Shown here: piece after piece, positions 5,774-7,594 of the stretch | How positions within the stretch are numbered: the first letter of the stretch is position 1 | Layout of the letters: each line of letters begins with the position of its first letter | Source: an uncultured Clostridia bacterium | GTDB taxonomy: Bacteria > Bacillota > Clostridia > Oscillospirales > Ruminococcaceae | Reading direction: 5' to 3' | DNA: 7,594 nt | NCBI GenBank assembly: GCA_946563605.1 | Contig: CAMNVW010000066.1 | Location: 1 to 7,594 of the forward strand | The notes under the pieces: model-generated | Database searches by the model: none | What the model was told of the DNA's origin: nothing | The model's input: the letters and a program-made list of their open reading frames with translations, nothing else | Program-made: the position numbers and the translations under genes

Positions 5774-6878
5774 AACACTTGGAATTGTATTTTCGAATAT
5801 GCACGATGCAACCATGGGCAAAATAACCGAAAACCGCACCATGGGTTCGGTTCCGTTCGGCGGAAGATATCGGCTGATCGATTTTGTTCTTTCCAATCTA
5901 ATCAATTCCGGTATTCAGGATGTTGGTATTATCACCAAAAGCAATTTCCAGTCTTTGATGGATCACCTTGGAACCGGTAAGGAGTGGGATCTTTCCAGAA
6001 AAAAAGGCGGTTTAACCATCCTGCCGCCATATGGCAGACATGAGGCAACCTACTACCGCGGCAGACTGGAAGCGTTGGGCAGCATCTATTCCTATATCCG
6101 TGAGTCCAAAGCGGAACTGGTTGTGATGACCGACTGTGATAACATCGCTTCTGTCGATTATGCGGATGTGATTCGTTATCACAGAGAGCATGATGCGGAT
6201 GTTACCGTAATCTACAAAAATAAGCCGATTACAAAATCCATCCACCGAGATGTCATCACCATCAGCATGGATGAAAATAAACGGGTAAACGGTGCGCTGG
6301 TTAATCCTGAGTCTACTTCCGGCAATGTTCTGCTGAATATGACGGTGATTAGTAAACGCCTGTTGGAAAAAATCATCAGCGATGCTACAAGCGCAAACTT
6401 TTACAGCTTTACACAGGGTATCCTGCAGAACAGCAATCAGCGTCTGAAGATTTACGGCTATGAGTTTAAAAACTATGTAGCGGATATCAAATCGCTGCAA
6501 TCCTACTATGACTGCTCGATGGATCTGCTGAATCCAGAAATCAGACGTCAGATTTTCCCGGCAGACCGTCCGGTTTATACCAAAGTTCGCGATGAAGTTT
6601 CGGTAAAATACGGCATCAACGCGAAGGCGAAAAACTCGATGATTGCCGACGGATGTGTGATCGAAGGCGTCGTTGAAAATTCGCTGATTTTCCGCGGCGT
6701 TAAAATTGGCAGAGGCGCAGTGGTCAAAAATTCGATTATCATGCAGGGCGCCGTTATCGGTGAAAACAGTACGCTTGATTGTGTTGTTACCGATAAGGAC
6801 GTAATGATCCGCGATTCCAGAACATTGGTGGGCTGCAAAGAATATCCGCTGTACATCGAAAAGGGCACGGCGGTTTAG
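5763..6878 (+). CDS. glgD: GlgD, non-catalytic subunit of ADP-glucose pyrophosphorylase
   Basis: GlgD is the Firmicutes paralogue of GlgC that combines with it and modulates activity. From ATG 5763 it has 371 residues (370 from 5766). Homology to GlgC is plain: VPFGGRYRLIDFVLSNLINSG (30-50), KEWDLSRKKGGLTILPPY (73-90) and C-terminal beta-helix hexapeptides (about 285-350). The nucleotide-binding signature is lost: where GlgC has LAGGQGSRL, this protein has VFSNMHDATMG near residue 9-19, and no EKP sugar-phosphate motif is visible. An aspartate aligned with the catalytic one remains (Asp126 in MTDCDN). This pattern fits a regulatory rather than catalytic chain, as established for GlgD in Bacillus. 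Its start overlaps glgC by 11 bases. The TAG stop codon's final G is the first base of the first intergenic hairpin, so a structured element abuts the end of the gene. Confidence 0.95.
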   Translation: MMSKTLGIVFSNMHDATMGKITENRTMGSVPFGGRYRLIDFVLSNLINSGIQDVGIITKSNFQSLMDHLGTGKEWDLSRKKGGLTILPPYGRHEATYYRGRLEALGSIYSYIRESKAELVVMTDCDNIASVDYADVIRYHREHDADVTVIYKNKPITKSIHRDVITISMDENKRVNGALVNPESTSGNVLLNMTVISKRLLEKIISDATSANFYSFTQGILQNSNQRLKIYGYEFKNYVADIKSLQSYYDCSMDLLNPEIRRQIFPADRPVYTKVRDEVSVKYGINAKAKNSMIADGCVIEGVVENSLIFRGVKIGRGAVVKNSIIMQGAVIGENSTLDCVVTDKDVMIRDSRTLVGCKEYPLYIEKGTAV

Positions 6879-6932
6879 AAGTTTAAATTTTTCAAATTTA
6901 AACTTCGGTGAGAACGACTTTGTCGTTCTCAC
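6878..6932. repeat. Double-hairpin repeat, copy 1 (complete)
   Basis: Hairpin 1 pairs 6878-6890 with 6894-6906 (13 bp perfect, loop TTC, AT-rich centre, GAAG/CTTC ends). Hairpin 2 pairs 6908-6918 with 6922-6932 (11 bp perfect, GTGAGAACGAC with GTCGTTCTCAC, loop TTT). The two are separated by a single base. The shared core word is TTAAACTTCGGTGAGAAC. It could stabilise the 3' end of glgBCD mRNA. Bases 6933-6956 after it hold nothing recognisable. Confidence 0.85.
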
Positions 6933-6956
6933 GATAGACGACGATGCAACAATGAT

Positions 6957-7012
6957 GAAGATTAAATTTTTTCAAATTTAAACTTCGGTGAGAACAACGA
7001 AGTTGTTCTCAC
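6957..7012. repeat. Double-hairpin repeat, copy 2 (complete)
   Basis: The same arrangement lies 80 bases further on. Hairpin 1 pairs 6957-6969 with 6974-6986 with one A-A mismatch (6961/6982) and one extra T in the loop. Hairpin 2 pairs 6988-6998 with 7002-7012 (11 bp perfect, loop GAA). Relative to copy 1, the pair G6916-C6924 is replaced by A6996-T7004, so pairing is kept although the sequence differs. Between copies 2 and 3 is a minor 6-bp hairpin, CAGCAT/ATGCTG (7019-7024 with 7031-7036). Confidence 0.85.
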
Positions 7013-7050
7013 AAGGAGCAGCATGAAACTATGCTGAGAAAAATCCAGAG

Positions 7051-7071
7051 AATTTAAACTTCGGTGAGAAC
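7051..7071. repeat. Double-hairpin repeat, copy 3 (half copy)
   Basis: The 21 bases 7051-7071 match the core of copies 1 and 2 exactly (AATTTAAACTTC then GGTGAGAAC), but the left arm of hairpin 1 and the right arm of hairpin 2 are missing. It cannot form either local hairpin. It could pair with the free GTTCTCAC arm of copy 2 in RNA. It looks like a decayed or truncated unit. Confidence 0.75.
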
Positions 7072-7086
7072 ACACGAACATAACCA

Positions 7087-7129
7087 GCAAAGTCCCTTTC
7101 TTGTGTAAGCAAAGGGACTTGCGCTTTTT
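7087..7129 (+). terminator. Terminator-like hairpin between glgD and glgA
   Basis: AAGTCCCTTT (7090-7099) pairs perfectly with 7111-7120, with an inner CTT/AAG pairing (7100-7102 with 7107-7109) and a GC extension if A7089 bulges. GCGC then five T (7125-7129) follow the main stem. It should reduce read-through from glgD into glgA and may act as an attenuator. The gap between stem and T-run makes it weaker than the other two terminators here. Confidence 0.7.
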
Positions 7130-7133
7130 CAAA

Positions 7134-7190
7134 TCGCACGGGCTGCACAGTGCGGATTTTGTGCGAACGTTTTGAACAAGGAGGGCAGCC
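7134..7190 (+). promoter_or_regulatory. glgA: glgA leader and ribosome binding site
   Basis: AAGGAGG (7178-7184) is a near-ideal ribosome binding site, 11 bases before ATG 7196. Short complementary words occur ahead of it: TCGCAC (7134-7139) with GTGCGA (7161-7166), or alternatively CGCAC (7135-7139) with GTGCG (7150-7154); and GGCTGC (7141-7146) with GCAGCC (7185-7190), which directly follows the ribosome binding site. No convincing -35/-10 pair is visible, so whether glgA has its own promoter is unclear. Confidence 0.5.
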
Positions 7191-7195
7191 AATAG

Positions 7196-7594
7196 ATGAA
7201 AACTTTATTTATAGCAAGTGAGGCAAGACCTTTTATCGCGTCGGGAGGCTTGGCAGACGTAGCCGGTTCACTGCCAAAGGCTCTGTGCGATTCTGGCAAC
7301 GAATGCCGCGTTGTCATTCCGTTGTACAAAAATATTCCACAGCAGTTCCGTGAGAAAATGGAATTTGTCCGAAACTTCAATGTTCCGCTTGCATGGAGAA
7401 ACCAGTACTGCGGTGTGTTTAAAGTATGTCATCAGGGCGTTGTATACTACTTTATCGACAACGAATATTATTTTAAACGGGATAATCTTTACGGCTATTA
7501 TGATGATGCAGAACGATTTGCGTTTTTCTCCAAAGCCGCGATGGAAATGCTGAACTACATCGACTACGACCCTGACGTTGTTCATGCAAACGAC
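7196..7594 (+). CDS. glgA: Glycogen synthase GlgA, N-terminal part (runs off window)
   Basis: This GT5 glucosyltransferase transfers glucose from ADP-glucose to the growing alpha-1,4-glucan chain. Only the first 133 codons are present, with no stop before the window end; the full family protein is around 470-490 residues. The N-terminal Rossmann start MKTLFIASEARPF is followed by ASGGLADVAGSLPKAL (15-30), the region that holds the KxGGL substrate-binding signature in E. coli GlgA; the lysine there is alanine (Ala15) in this protein. Further family landmarks are CRVVIPLYKNIP (37-48), YFIDNEYYFKRDNLYGYYDDAERFAFFSKAAMEML (recognised in two pieces, 85-119) and the closing DPDVVHAND, which normally continues into an HANDWHT motif. 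AAGGAGG lies 11 bases upstream. It completes the ADP-glucose route with GlgC/GlgD and GlgB, but a 317-base structured spacer separates it from glgD, so its expression may be set separately. Confidence 0.95.
   Translation, partial: MKTLFIASEARPFIASGGLADVAGSLPKALCDSGNECRVVIPLYKNIPQQFREKMEFVRNFNVPLAWRNQYCGVFKVCHQGVVYYFIDNEYYFKRDNLYGYYDDAERFAFFSKAAMEMLNYIDYDPDVVHAND

Noticed and set aside
6908..7012. Integron attC-like or recombinase sites, from the GAGAAC...GTTCTC arms
   Set aside because: The arms do not carry the conserved GTTRRRY/RYYYAAC boxes in the required places, and there is no integrase or cassette gene.
6878..7071. CRISPR array
   Set aside because: Only two and a half copies, each itself folded into two hairpins, with spacing near 80 bases, no uniform spacers and no cas genes.

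Overview
The window looks like chromosomal DNA from a gut-type Gram-positive anaerobe, most likely a clostridial member of the Oscillospiraceae/Ruminococcaceae. This is inferred from the strong GGAGG-type ribosome binding sites, the glgB-glgC-glgD-glgA order typical of Firmicutes (separate GlgC and GlgD subunits), AT-leaning intergenic DNA, and long spacers packed with short perfect hairpins. The species cannot be named from this sequence alone. All recognisable genes lie on the + strand.

Layout. (1) 5-1024: gap, a glycolytic glyceraldehyde-3-phosphate dehydrogenase, nearly complete at the left edge (only its upstream signals are missing), closed by a clean intrinsic terminator at 1039-1071. 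(2) 1072-1779: about 700 bases without a credible gene. This spacer holds two runs of short perfect inverted repeats (1094-1253 and 1355-1578), then an 18-bp-arm inverted repeat (1696-1736) just ahead of a TATAAT box. (3) 1780-1974: a 64-residue ribbon-helix-helix DNA-binding protein with its own terminator (2024-2071; 19-bp perfect stem). (4) 2072-2409: a leader with a good promoter (TTGAAA-17-TATGAT with an extended -10) for the glycogen operon. (5) 2410-6878: glgB, glgC and glgD, closely spaced or overlapping. (6) 6878-7195: a 317-base gap before glgA, with two complete copies and one half copy of a double-hairpin repeat at 76-80 base spacing, then a terminator-like hairpin and the glgA ribosome binding site. 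(7) 7196-7594: the first 133 codons of glgA, running off the window.

Function. GlgC, with its catalytically degenerate partner GlgD, makes ADP-glucose from glucose-1-phosphate and ATP. GlgA polymerises it into alpha-1,4-glucan and GlgB adds alpha-1,6 branches. Together they are a glycogen storage pathway. The gap gene is central glycolysis and is transcriptionally separate. The small RHH protein sits between the two units; its own promoter appears to carry an operator-like palindrome, so autoregulation is the simplest reading, and control of glg is only a possibility.

The protein-coding content is conventional. The parts worth a second look are non-coding: the palindrome run after gap, the repeated double hairpin between glgD and glgA (one base-pair-preserving difference between copies), and the RHH operator. 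Within proteins, the lysine-rich C-terminal tail of GlgB and the loss of the lysine in the GlgA KxGGL motif stand out.
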